Shown here in pieces: positions 20,603-26,582 of a stretch of DNA of 26,582 nucleotides; position 1 is the first letter of the stretch; each line of letters begins with the position of its first letter. This stretch comes from a virus. The translations under genes and the position numbers were made by a program. The stretch covers positions 1 through 26,582 of IMG/VR virus record IMGVR_UViG_3300037041_000665; one strand, given 5' to 3'. Under the pieces are notes generated by a model. It was not told the DNA's origin, ran no database searches, and saw only the letters and a program-made list of their open reading frames with translations.

Positions 20603-21938
20603 AGCAGTCCAAGAAAAAGTCCTCGCAGTACTCATGTCCCCCGATATGAATACGGGCAATGTAATTACATCTCTAAGAGCGGAGTACTTCAGCGGTGAGC
20701 GCAGAAATATCTTCGCTGCTTGCCAGGTTCTCCATCGGGAGTCTAAGCCAGTAGATGTACTCACCATCTTTAAAAAGATGAAGGACTTAGGATTTGCTTC
20801 TAATGCCTCTAAGCTGGCAGAGATGAGTGCTGGCGGTATCTTCGAGCTTCAGCACGTTAAACACTACATAGCCGAACTGCATGATATGTACAAGGCTAAT
20901 AAGCTGGAAGAGATAAAGAGGGAGCTTATGGCAGACTTCGACATCCCGAAGGCTTTCGAGCAGTTCAATGTCCTTAATGCGGATGACATCGATGCTACCA
21001 GCACAGATGTTCATACAGCTGCTCTAAGCTTCGTTAAGAAGATTGCGAGGATAAAGGATGGCAAGGAGAAAGTTAAGTCCACTAAGACGCACCTAAGAGC
21101 CTTAGACAGCATCGTGAATGGCTTCCAACCTGGAGACTTCATAATCCTTGGAGGCAGACCTGCCCATGGCAAAACAACGCTCGCACTTCAGATGGCATAC
21201 AACCAGGCGCAGAAGGATACAGCAGTTGGATTCATCACTATGGAGATGTCTACCGAGCAGCTTACCTCAAGGCTTCTAAGCAACTCTACGGAGATAGATG
21301 GCAAGAAGTTCATCAACATCGTAGATAACCTCAGCGTTCAGGAGATAAACCAAGTGGCTGCCCATGTAGACAAGCTTAAAAACACCAAGCTGTACATTAG
21401 TGATCAACCCGATGCCGACCCGGTCAAGATAGAATCAGAGATAGCAAGGATGGTCCGCCAGCATGGAGTGGAAGGCGTGTATATCGACTACCTCCAGCTT
21501 GTCTCTCCGATGAGGGAGGATAAGATGAAGAACAAGGTAGAGCAAATCACTAATATCTCGAAGCAGTTTAAGGCTATGTGTAAGCGTCAAGGTGTTTGGA
21601 TATGTCTTATATCATCCTTGAGTCGGAAAGTCGAAGAGAGAGAAGATAAGAGACCATTTATGGCAGACCTTAGAGAGAGTGGGCAGCTGGAATATGATGC
21701 AGACAAGGTGCTGTTCTGTTATCGTCCAGCAGCGTACATGGAAGAGTCTGCTCCAGCCTTCGAGGATGCTAAGGATGTGATGGAGATATTGGTCCGCAAG
21801 AATAGAAACGGAGAGCTTGGAGTAGCTGTTGCCTCTACCGACTTAAAGTACACCAAGGTGATGGACTACGCTCCTAAGTTCAAACCCCTTCCCATTCCTG
21901 AGAAAACAACAATCGTAAGGCAATGGAATAATGAATAA
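20589..21938 (+). CDS. dnaB: Replicative DNA helicase (DnaB family)
   Basis: A 449-residue hexameric helicase. The N-terminal helical domain (residues 5-120) includes KVLAVLMSPDM and RRNIFAACQVLHRESKPVDV. The RecA-like domain has Walker A GGRPAHGKTT (188-197), FITMEMSTEQL (215-225), Walker B GVYIDYLQL (296-304), ISSLSRKVEER (341-351) and the arginine-finger region DLRESGQLEYDADKVLFCYR (360-379). ISSLSR replaces the usual LSQLSR. It overlaps the upstream loader-like gene by 14 bases. A normal-length, complete enzyme, expected to unwind the phage fork. Confidence 0.96.
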   Translation: MQYSEAVQEKVLAVLMSPDMNTGNVITSLRAEYFSGERRNIFAACQVLHRESKPVDVLTIFKKMKDLGFASNASKLAEMSAGGIFELQHVKHYIAELHDMYKANKLEEIKRELMADFDIPKAFEQFNVLNADDIDATSTDVHTAALSFVKKIARIKDGKEKVKSTKTHLRALDSIVNGFQPGDFIILGGRPAHGKTTLALQMAYNQAQKDTAVGFITMEMSTEQLTSRLLSNSTEIDGKKFINIVDNLSVQEINQVAAHVDKLKNTKLYISDQPDADPVKIESEIARMVRQHGVEGVYIDYLQLVSPMREDKMKNKVEQITNISKQFKAMCKRQGVWICLISSLSRKVEEREDKRPFMADLRESGQLEYDADKVLFCYRPAAYMEESAPAFEDAKDVMEILVRKNRNGELGVAVASTDLKYTKVMDYAPKFKPLPIPEKTTIVRQWNNE

Positions 21939-21959
21939 AAATATTTCTTCCACAAAGCA

Positions 21960-21989
21960 TTGTTTATTTGTGGAGAAGTTGTAGATTTA
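21960..21989 (+). promoter_or_regulatory. Possible promoter of the type II tRNA (TTG-N19-TAGATTTA)
   Basis: TTG at 21960-21962, 19-base spacer and TAGATTTA (one mismatch from TAnnTTTG) at 21982-21989, 22 bases before the tRNA 5' end. An 8-bp inverted repeat (TCCACAAA/TTTGTGGA) overlaps the spacer. Confidence 0.35.
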
Positions 21990-22011
21990 CAGAATCAAAC
22001 AAAAAAGACAT

Positions 22012-22122
22012 AGTCAGGTGGCGGAATTGGTAGACGCTGAGTGTTAGTATAGAAATATACAAAACCGTGGGTAAACAGTAGGTGCGCCAGCCTACATACA
22101 GGTTCGAATCCTGTCCTGACTA
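22012..22122 (+). tRNA. Type II tRNA (Leu-like), anomalous anticodon arm
   Basis: Ends are clearly tRNA: acceptor AGTCAGG (22012-22018) pairs with CCTGACT (22115-22121), D-arm GCGGAATTGGTAGACGC as in tRNA-Leu, T-arm ACAGG-TTCGAAT-CCTGT (22098-22114), and a long variable arm GTAGG/CCTAC (22078-22082/22091-22095). At 111 bases it is about 25 longer than a normal tRNA-Leu. The 40 bases between D-arm and variable arm do not form a 5-bp/7-base anticodon arm. They contain GTATA-GAAA-TATAC (22047-22060), a GNRA hairpin. An intron, a degenerated gene or an unusual tRNA-like RNA are all possible. The anticodon cannot be assigned. Confidence 0.7.
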
Positions 22123-22150
22123 CAAATAAACTTAAACAATTAAAAACAAG

Positions 22151-22315
22151 ATGAAGAAACTAACGTACACCACATCGATGATTCAGAAGAGAGTCCCCGA
22201 TGAAATCAAAGCAGAGTTAATCGAAATGATTGACATCCGTGTTGCATCCTTTAAACGCAGCGAAGCAAGCAGAATGCTGATGGAGTTACAAGTTAAACTT
22301 GCACGCAATGCCTGA
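22151..22315 (+). CDS. Small hypothetical protein (54 residues)
   Basis: ATG 22151 follows leader AATTAAAAACAAG. It reads MKKLTYTTSMIQKRVPDEIK then a helical part AELIEMIDIRVASFKRSEAS ending LMELQVKLARNA. Basic, helical, perhaps DNA-binding. The TGA overlaps the next gene by 8 bases (22308). First gene after the tRNA. Unknown function. Confidence 0.65.
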   Translation: MKKLTYTTSMIQKRVPDEIKAELIEMIDIRVASFKRSEASRMLMELQVKLARNA

Positions 22316-22541
22316 GTCATTCGATAGCGAGCTGAACGCTTACAACTCAGCATACGATGCGAGAGCAGAACGTGAAGAGGAACTTGCCGACCACATCATT
22401 GACCTTTACATTGGCAGCGAATATGCAGACCTCTACCAAAATGGTAAGTTCCGTGGTTACTTTGCACTACACGAGGCAATCGCTTGCGCCTTGGAAGATG
22501 ATGATAACGATGAATGGACTATAAACGATGAGAAAGAATGA
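22308..22541 (+). CDS. Acidic hypothetical protein (77 residues)
   Basis: ATG 22308 (MPESFDSELNAYNSAYDARA) is chosen over a TTG at 22299 that would only add three residues. Strongly acidic, with EREEELADHIIDLYIGSEYA and a C-terminal ALEDDDNDEWTINDEKE. The high negative charge could mimic DNA, as in some anti-restriction proteins, but no family is recognised. ATGA overlap with the next gene. Confidence 0.68.
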   Translation: MPESFDSELNAYNSAYDARAEREEELADHIIDLYIGSEYADLYQNGKFRGYFALHEAIACALEDDDNDEWTINDEKE

Positions 22542-22687
22542 AAGCCAACTATTCAATCAGCCATCTGCCAATAGGCTACTGGGCAAAGTCCATCATCTAT
22601 TTTGTCATTGACATTATAGCCTTACTATCTTACTGCGCTTTCCTTGCCTTCTTTGGCACGGCAGCCATTGCTTTAATTTTTGGGTAA
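22538..22687 (+). CDS. Small membrane protein (49 residues)
   Basis: ATG 22538 to TAA 22685-22687, coupled on both sides (ATGA and TAATG). Sequence MKANYSISHLPIGYWAKSII, then a long hydrophobic helix (YFVIDIIALLSYCAFLAFFG) and TAAIALIFG. One or two membrane spans fill most of the protein. Unknown role; could be a small superinfection or lysis-timing factor. Confidence 0.6.
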   Translation: MKANYSISHLPIGYWAKSIIYFVIDIIALLSYCAFLAFFGTAAIALIFG

Positions 22688-22920
22688 TGAAAACACCGAT
22701 GCAAGAATTACATCATTGGGTTAATACAGAATTAAAACTTGATGGATACGAACACGGAGTCATCTTAGACAAGATTGAATCATTTTTGAAATACGAAGAA
22801 AAAATCATAAAACAATCTTATTATGATGGAATTGTTTGCTCAATATCAGATCAAGATGATGATATGCTTCAGTTATCCAAAGAATACTACAACGAAACCT
22901 TTAACACTAAACAGAAATGA
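22687..22920 (+). CDS. Hypothetical protein (77 residues)
   Basis: Begins MKTPMQELHHWVNTELKLDG, then ILDKIESFLKYEEKIIKQSY and an acidic loop ISDQDDDMLQLSKEYYNET. The MKTPxxEL start resembles that of the gene at 23252. Helical, soluble; ATGA overlap with the following gene. No family recognised. Confidence 0.7.
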   Translation: MKTPMQELHHWVNTELKLDGYEHGVILDKIESFLKYEEKIIKQSYYDGIVCSISDQDDDMLQLSKEYYNETFNTKQK

Positions 22921-23249
22921 GCGGAGGACACTGGGACTACTTACAGCATAGACTTGCTGATGTGGTCGATGATATAGACGATATGGTCGATAAAAACGGC
23001 AAGGAAAAGACCAAAGAGGAAATGGAAGCCGAGCCTTGGATGGGACCTGATTGGTATGAAAAATATCCTGATGATAAGTTTCACTACGAATACCCACCCG
23101 AAATTATCGAGGAGTTTAAACGAGCGGCTAGAATAATTTCCGAGGCCGAGGTTTATATGCAGCGAATTGATTGGCTATGGTCGGGAGATGATGGAAACGA
23201 GTCTTTCTTGAGTAGATTAAAAGATGATTTACAAAAACTAAAACCATAA
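22917..23249 (+). CDS. MSGGHWDY-type conserved phage protein
   Basis: A 110-residue acidic protein starting MSGGHWDYLQHRLADVVDDI. Short phage proteins with an SGGHWDY start are widespread (from memory) and of unknown function. The rest has a conserved-looking centre (YPPEIIEEFKRAARIISEAE) and Trp-Leu-Trp near the C-terminus (IDWLWSGDDGNESFLSRLKD). Soluble and probably helical. It sits in a run of small early genes with ATGA overlap upstream. Confidence 0.8.
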   Translation: MSGGHWDYLQHRLADVVDDIDDMVDKNGKEKTKEEMEAEPWMGPDWYEKYPDDKFHYEYPPEIIEEFKRAARIISEAEVYMQRIDWLWSGDDGNESFLSRLKDDLQKLKP

Positions 23250-23251
23250 AA

Positions 23252-23488
23252 ATGAAAACACCAATTGAATTAGCAGCGGAAGTGATTTCCGAAATGCCGA
23301 CAGGAGTACTGTCAGCACAGAGCCTCAAGGAGGTAATTGTATCTTTCTTGCTAGAGAACATGGTCATCAGCGAAAGAGAGCATCTTGCCCTAGCATTCAA
23401 GGATGGTCAGTCAAGACCCCTTCAGATGCACACAGAATGGTTTAAAAAGAAGTACGGACAAACAGAAAGGACTGGAGAAAGTGAGTGA
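23252..23488 (+). CDS. Hypothetical protein (78 residues)
   Basis: Begins MKTPIELAAEVISEMPTGVL, then SAQSLKEVIVSFLLENMVIS and a basic C-terminus (WFKKKYGQTERTGESE). Two gene starts nearby share MKTP. A helical-looking domain; no function recognised. It overlaps the DnaA-like gene by 8 bases if that gene starts at GTG 23481. Confidence 0.7.
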   Translation: MKTPIELAAEVISEMPTGVLSAQSLKEVIVSFLLENMVISEREHLALAFKDGQSRPLQMHTEWFKKKYGQTERTGESE

Positions 23489-23951
23489 GTTGAAGCAAGA
23501 CACCAGTAAGGTAATCTCAGATGTAATAGAAATCGTAACTAACAATACCGGTATAGACCATGCTGATATGATTAGCAAGAAGCGCAGAAGAGAGATAGTG
23601 GGAGCAAGACAGTGCGCTATATGGCTCATCCGCAAGTACGCACCAAGCGTAACACTTAGCCAGCTAGGCAAGATATTCGGGGACAGACATCACTCTACTA
23701 TCATCCACGCAATAGAGGTGGTGGAAGATCAAATATTCTGCAACAACAAAGACTTCACCTGGGTGCGGAAAGTTGTTACAAACAAAGCGGATGACATAGC
23801 CTTAGATGCAGACCCCATCGTAAACGAATTGTCGAAGGCTGCAAGGGCTTTAAAGCTTGGATATGTAGTGGAGTCCCACGCAAGGATAGAGAGGGCCATA
23901 GAGATGAGAAGGCAGATGCTTGCTGAGTCTGAAACCCTAACCAACGAATGA
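23481..23951 (+). CDS. DnaA domain IV-containing phage protein
   Basis: About 156 residues from the GTG at 23481; a longer frame from ATG 23403 overlaps the previous gene by 86 bases, and its extra residues look like a shadow of that gene. SDVIEIVTNNTG begins the domain; RREIVGARQCAIWLIRKYAP, then VTLSQLGKIFGDRHHSTIIH follow the helix order of DnaA domain IV, including the DRHHST signature that reads the DnaA box. There is no AAA+ ATPase, so it is DNA-binding only: an origin-binding, replication-modulating or decoy protein. The C-terminal part (AARALKLGYVVESHARIERA) is helical. The DnaA box at 12165 is a possible target. Confidence 0.85.
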   Translation: MSELKQDTSKVISDVIEIVTNNTGIDHADMISKKRRREIVGARQCAIWLIRKYAPSVTLSQLGKIFGDRHHSTIIHAIEVVEDQIFCNNKDFTWVRKVVTNKADDIALDADPIVNELSKAARALKLGYVVESHARIERAIEMRRQMLAESETLTNE

Positions 23952-23953
23952 TT

Positions 23954-23984
23954 TTGGTTATGAAGCCTGATATACATATATTTG
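23954..23984 (+). promoter_or_regulatory. Promoter TTG-N20-TATATTTG before 23988 gene
   Basis: TTG at 23954-23956, 20 bases, TATATTTG at 23977-23984. The ATG at 23988 begins 3 bases after the box, as at terS, so a leaderless start is predicted. It could give independent expression of the nuclease/methyltransferase/ParB section. Confidence 0.6.
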
Positions 23985-23987
23985 CGT

Positions 23988-24299
23988 ATGGCTAAAACAG
24001 CAATCGATAGGTTATTCGAATGGCTGGATGACCAGCCTCCGTTAATGCCTAGGAACTTCTATAAGAAGCAACTGCATAGGATGAGGTCGATAGAAAAGCA
24101 TAACATCAAAAGAGCATACATGGAGGGTTATGCAAACTATGCTCACCCTAGAAAGTATAAGATGACACCCGAAGAGTTCTTCCAAAAGAAGTACGGATCA
24201 AAATCACAGAAAAAGCCATTAGGCAAGGAAAGATCAAAATTCAAATCAATATTAACTAAAATTCAAGAAAATGTCACAAACGGAAACAAAGTGGACTAA
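23988..24299 (+). CDS. Basic hypothetical protein (103 residues)
   Basis: ATG 23988 (MAKTAIDRLFEWLDDQPPLM) is preferred to a TTG at 23982 that lies inside the -7 box. Contains KKQLHRMRSIEKHNIKRAYM and a very basic C-terminal half (KKYGSKSQKKPLGKERSKF). The arrangement suggests nucleic-acid binding. First gene of a possible separate transcript; overlaps the next gene by 29 bases in another frame. No family recognised. Confidence 0.75.
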   Translation: MAKTAIDRLFEWLDDQPPLMPRNFYKKQLHRMRSIEKHNIKRAYMEGYANYAHPRKYKMTPEEFFQKKYGSKSQKKPLGKERSKFKSILTKIQENVTNGNKVD

Positions 24300-24552
24300 G
24301 GGGTTCTATCAGAACCTAAAGAATGTAAACGGCAAGAATGTCGTTGAAACGAAAATCAAGGTGCAAGACTTCATTGCTTGCCTGCTTGAGCATCAAGATG
24401 AGATGGGTGAAGTACGCATCTCTGCATGGCCTAAGAAGCAAGACGATGGCAAGGGAACATTGGTCCCAGTCATTAGCGATTGGAGACCGGCTAAGAAAGA
24501 GGTAGAAGAAACGCTGGATTTGAATCCTAGTTCTGACGGGCTTCCCTTCTAA
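24271..24552 (+). CDS. Possible SSB-like or replication accessory protein
   Basis: A 93-residue protein with alternating strands (KVQDFIACLLEHQDEMGEVR; GTLVPVISDWRPAKKEVEET) and a C-terminus LNPSSDGLPF. The acidic linker and final Gly-Leu-Pro-Phe resemble the C-terminal tip of bacterial single-strand binding proteins (DDDIPF), which recruits replication proteins. Size is small for an OB-fold SSB. It shares a base with the start of the DUF1064 nuclease gene. The SSB idea rests only on the tail and the context. Confidence 0.75.
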   Translation: MSQTETKWTKGFYQNLKNVNGKNVVETKIKVQDFIACLLEHQDEMGEVRISAWPKKQDDGKGTLVPVISDWRPAKKEVEETLDLNPSSDGLPF

Positions 24553-24932
24553 TGTTTGGAAGAAGCAAATACGGCAACAAGAAGGTTATAGAGTCGGATG
24601 GTACTAAGTCCGACTCTAAACTTGAATCCTACCTAAAGAGGCAGTTAGACCTGCATTCAATACCCTACGAGCAGCAAGTGAAGCACGTTCTTATGATGCC
24701 CTTCAAGTATGAGGGTAAGGCTGTCAGAGAGATAGCCTACAAGCTGGACTTCGTAGTAAATAAGACAATAGCAGTAGAGACAAAGGGATTCTTCACTCCA
24801 GATGGGAAGATGAAGTGGAAGATGTTTCTTAATTTGTACAGAAACTTGTACAACCAATGCGTTATCCTACGCAATCAGAAAGAGTGCAACGCATTTATTT
24901 CATTATATTTGGAGCAAAAAGCACCTAAATAA
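24552..24932 (+). CDS. DUF1064-type phage endonuclease
   Basis: A 126-residue protein with the family's start KYGNKKVIESDGTKSDSKLE (7-26), then VKHVLMMPFKYEGKAVREIA and YKLDFVV...AVETKGFFTPDG. E25, D66, E76 and K78 form the E...D-ExK pattern of restriction-endonuclease-fold enzymes. DUF1064 proteins are small phage nucleases thought to act like a Holliday-junction resolvase or RecB-like nuclease in packaging or recombination. Normal length. It follows the possible SSB-like gene without a gap and precedes the methyltransferase by 9 bases. Confidence 0.85.
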   Translation: MFGRSKYGNKKVIESDGTKSDSKLESYLKRQLDLHSIPYEQQVKHVLMMPFKYEGKAVREIAYKLDFVVNKTIAVETKGFFTPDGKMKWKMFLNLYRNLYNQCVILRNQKECNAFISLYLEQKAPK

Positions 24933-24941
24933 TAACAGATT

Positions 24942-25475
24942 ATGACTTGGAGAGAGGTACACGGATGGTTTGACTTCCCATCAATTTACGATGAAGCCGT
25001 AAAAAAAGCAACTAACAAAAGCATCTTTGTTGAAGTAGGCGTAGCTTACGGAAAATCGATTAACTACTTAGCCTCTGCCTCTAAGGAAGCAGGTAAGTCC
25101 CCTAAGATTTATGCGGTAGACTCATTTAAAGGAACTACTGGTGAACGCCCAGGAACATACTCTAAGAATATGTTTGAGCTATTCGTGCAGAATGTTCACC
25201 TCTGCCTTAACAACGACATCATCGAGACTATCGTTGGAGACTCTACGGATAGTGCCTCTAAGTTCAAAGATGGCTCGTGCGACCTTATCTTTATAGATGC
25301 GGCACATGACTATGCCAGCGTTAAAAAAGACCTCTTAGCGTGGATGCCAAAGCTAAAAAAAGGAGGCATTTTTGCTGGTCACGACATAGATGCAAGGGGA
25401 GTCCATAGGGCAGTTGAAGAGGTGTTAGGTGTAGGTGGCTTCGAGATAGTCGGTCGCTCTTGGGTAAAGATTTAA
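24942..25475 (+). CDS. Class I SAM-dependent methyltransferase (Methyltransf_24-like)
   Basis: A 177-residue enzyme. Motif I is seen in IFVEVGVAYGKSINYLA (about 28-44), the acidic post-I strand in KIYAVDSFKGTT, and motif IV-like in DLIFIDAAHDYASVKKDLLA followed by KKGGIFAGHDID. This is the class I Rossmann fold of the kind used by small-molecule or O-methyltransferases; DNA-methylase NPPY/DPPY motifs are absent, so DNA is an unlikely target. Phages carry such proteins in glycan- or nucleotide-modifying clusters. A metabolic or surface-modifying substrate is likely but unknown. Confidence 0.85.
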   Translation: MTWREVHGWFDFPSIYDEAVKKATNKSIFVEVGVAYGKSINYLASASKEAGKSPKIYAVDSFKGTTGERPGTYSKNMFELFVQNVHLCLNNDIIETIVGDSTDSASKFKDGSCDLIFIDAAHDYASVKKDLLAWMPKLKKGGIFAGHDIDARGVHRAVEEVLGVGGFEIVGRSWVKI

Positions 25476-25486
25476 AGTAAATAGCC

Positions 25487-25756
25487 ATGGCAGAATTTAG
25501 AGGGTGGAACATCACTCGCAGCACCGCAAAAGGAAAGAAATACACAGCGACCAAGGGGGATAAATCAGTCCATTTTGGCGCACAAGGATATACCATAGGC
25601 CCAGGCACTCCAAAGGGAGATAACTACTGCTCCCGGTCTGCTGGCATCAAATCAGAGACGCATAGCCCTAATTGGTTTGCTAGAGCGTTATGGTCATGTA
25701 AAGGCAATAAAAGCACCGATACCAAGCCATTCTTCGGAGAAACACAACTACCATGA
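25487..25756 (+). CDS. Small phage protein (89 residues)
   Basis: Begins MAEFRGWNITRSTAKGKKYT, then KSVHFGAQGYTIGPGTPKGD, YCSRSAGIKSETHSPNWFAR and ALWSCKGNKS. Two Cys residues, Ser/Gly-rich loops and the order HFGxxGYT ... YCxRSxGI ... SPNxFARxxW ... CKGxKS look like a conserved small phage protein, perhaps zinc- or nucleotide-related, but I cannot name the family. ATGA overlap with the next gene. Confidence 0.75.
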   Translation: MAEFRGWNITRSTAKGKKYTATKGDKSVHFGAQGYTIGPGTPKGDNYCSRSAGIKSETHSPNWFARALWSCKGNKSTDTKPFFGETQLP

Positions 25757-25920
25757 AAAAAGGATACATAGGAAACTGTCCCAAGCATGGACTCGTAGCA
25801 CACGATCCAAAGCAGCTGTACATAGATTTAAAGGGCGGAGCATTCTGCCCTTATTGTTTATCACTACTTACCAATGTTCAGTGGGAAGGTAAAGCCAAGA
25901 AGAATGTTGAAGGAAACTAA
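25753..25920 (+). CDS. Small zinc-ribbon-like protein (55 residues)
   Basis: ATG 25753 overlaps the previous TGA (ATGA). It reads MKKGYIGNCPKHGLVAHDPK, then a hydrophobic strand (LYIDLKGGAFCPYCLSLL), ending in Lys/Glu. CPKH and CPYC give a C-x2-H and C-x2-C pair, spaced like a small zinc ribbon. It probably binds metal and, by analogy, nucleic acid or protein. It overlaps the ParB-like gene. Confidence 0.68.
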   Translation: MKKGYIGNCPKHGLVAHDPKQLYIDLKGGAFCPYCLSLLTNVQWEGKAKKNVEGN

Positions 25921-26518
25921 AACCCTAAAGCTGTATCAGCTAAAGAATAACCTCGGTCAAATCGAAGGACTACCTAAGAACCCTAGGTTAATCAAAGACA
26001 ACAGATTTAATAAGTTGTTAAAGTCGATACAAGATGACCCCGATATGATGCAACTTAGAGAGCTTATCGTGTATCCTTACACACCTACTCTAAAGTCTAA
26101 ACATCAGTCACAGATAGAGTACATCGTAATAGCTGGTAATATGCGATTACACGCAGTTAAAGAGCTTGGGTGGGCAGAAGTGCCATGTAAGATTTTGGAG
26201 GCTTCTACGAGCCTAGAAACGCTTAAAGCCATTACCATCAAAGACAACGTATCCTTCGGTGAAAATGATTACGACCTCTTGGCTAATGATTGGGAGCAAG
26301 AGTTGTTAGAAGCTATGGGTATGGACATCATGTATGGCATGGATGAGATGATGGAAGAGGCAGAGAAAGTTAAGAACGATGATAAGGCTAAGAAAATTAC
26401 CCTAAGGTATAATACCGAAGCGTATGCTAGCGTAACGGACTACCTACTGTCTGTGGGGACCACCTTAGAAGAGGGGCTGTTAAATATAATCGAAGAGCAT
26501 AAAATATCTACACAATGA
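25904..26518 (+). CDS. ParB/Srx-like nuclease-domain protein
   Basis: About 204 residues from ATG 25904 (MLKETKTLKLYQLKNNLGQI); a start 30 bases earlier would add a basic stretch and overlap more of the previous gene. YIVIAGNMRLHAVKELGWAE contains the GNxR/H box of ParB N-terminal domains. Before it, IQDDPDMMQLRELIVYPYTP reads like the first helices of the same fold. Phage ParB-like proteins are CTP-dependent DNA-sliding or DNase-type proteins that act in partition, replication or packaging. A C-terminal HTH of ParB is not obvious. ATGA overlap with the last gene. Confidence 0.8.
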   Translation: MLKETKTLKLYQLKNNLGQIEGLPKNPRLIKDNRFNKLLKSIQDDPDMMQLRELIVYPYTPTLKSKHQSQIEYIVIAGNMRLHAVKELGWAEVPCKILEASTSLETLKAITIKDNVSFGENDYDLLANDWEQELLEAMGMDIMYGMDEMMEEAEKVKNDDKAKKITLRYNTEAYASVTDYLLSVGTTLEEGLLNIIEEHKISTQ

Positions 26519-26582
26519 GTAATATGATTCTACTGCTCGGAGAGCAATCAAATAGGAACGCCAAGCGTAAGCAAGAGAGGGA
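26515..26582 (+). CDS. Partial gene at right edge (N-terminus)
   Basis: ATG 26515 overlaps the ParB stop by 4 bases. The visible part starts MSNMILLLGEQSNRNAKRKQ, a hydrophobic N-terminus followed by a basic segment, and runs off the window after 22 codons. In phages the gene after ParB is often another DNA-processing protein, but no identification is possible from 22 residues. Confidence 0.55.
   Translation, partial: MSNMILLLGEQSNRNAKRKQER

Overview
The window looks like part of a tailed double-stranded DNA bacteriophage (or prophage) genome from a host in the Bacteroidota. Hallmark phage genes are recognisable: small and large terminase, tape-measure protein, a frameshifted tail-assembly chaperone pair, ERF recombinase, DnaB helicase, a DUF1064-type nuclease and a ParB-like protein. 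The host assignment is an inference from the signals. Several promoters fit the Bacteroidota pattern TTG-N18-20-TAnnTTTG. Genes lack Shine-Dalgarno sequences and instead have A-rich leaders such as AACTAAAAATG. A 902-residue tape measure and a chaperone pair with a slippery site point to a siphovirus-like long tail.

Layout. (1) 1-9152, minus strand: the late block, read right to left: terS, terL, two small genes, the tail-chaperone pair, tape measure, two large tail proteins and a gene cut by the window edge. It starts from a promoter so close to the terS start codon that the mRNA may be leaderless. No portal or capsid gene lies between terL and the tail genes. (2) 9182-12069, minus strand: an accessory block with a PP-loop ATPase (PAPS-reductase-like), a MazG-like small protein, several unknowns, a tRNA-Cys and a small membrane protein. 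A plus-strand promoter-terminator cassette lies inside it. (3) 12070-13185: about 1.1 kb without a convincing gene, holding a perfect DnaA box, a 24-bp direct repeat in AT-rich DNA and the terminator of the next operon. (4) 13186-14819, minus strand: a cassette of five genes (a Gp88-like protein and four very small ones) with a striking excess of CCGG. (5) 14820-15264: a divergent control region. Two near-identical promoters form an inverted repeat around a CA microsatellite, a 30-bp alternating purine-pyrimidine run and 17 copies of a TTGACGA-type heptamer. (6) 15265-26582, plus strand: the early/replication arm of tightly packed, often ATGA-overlapping genes. It includes ERF, an ABC-ATPase/GNAT fusion, a helicase-loader-like protein, DnaB, an odd type II tRNA, a DnaA-domain-IV protein, a possible SSB-like protein, DUF1064 nuclease, a methyltransferase and ParB-like protein.

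Working model. The divergent promoters near 14.85 and 15.22 kb drive early transcription both ways. The right arm supplies recombination and replication functions (ERF, loader, DnaB, DnaA-IV, nuclease). The late promoter at 9.16 kb drives packaging and tail genes. Replication may start at the heptamer array or at the DnaA-box/AT-repeat region near 12.2-12.5 kb; neither is proved. Eleven small genes (49-59 codons) that length cut-offs would miss were found by reading the sequence, and two further genes are cut by the window ends.
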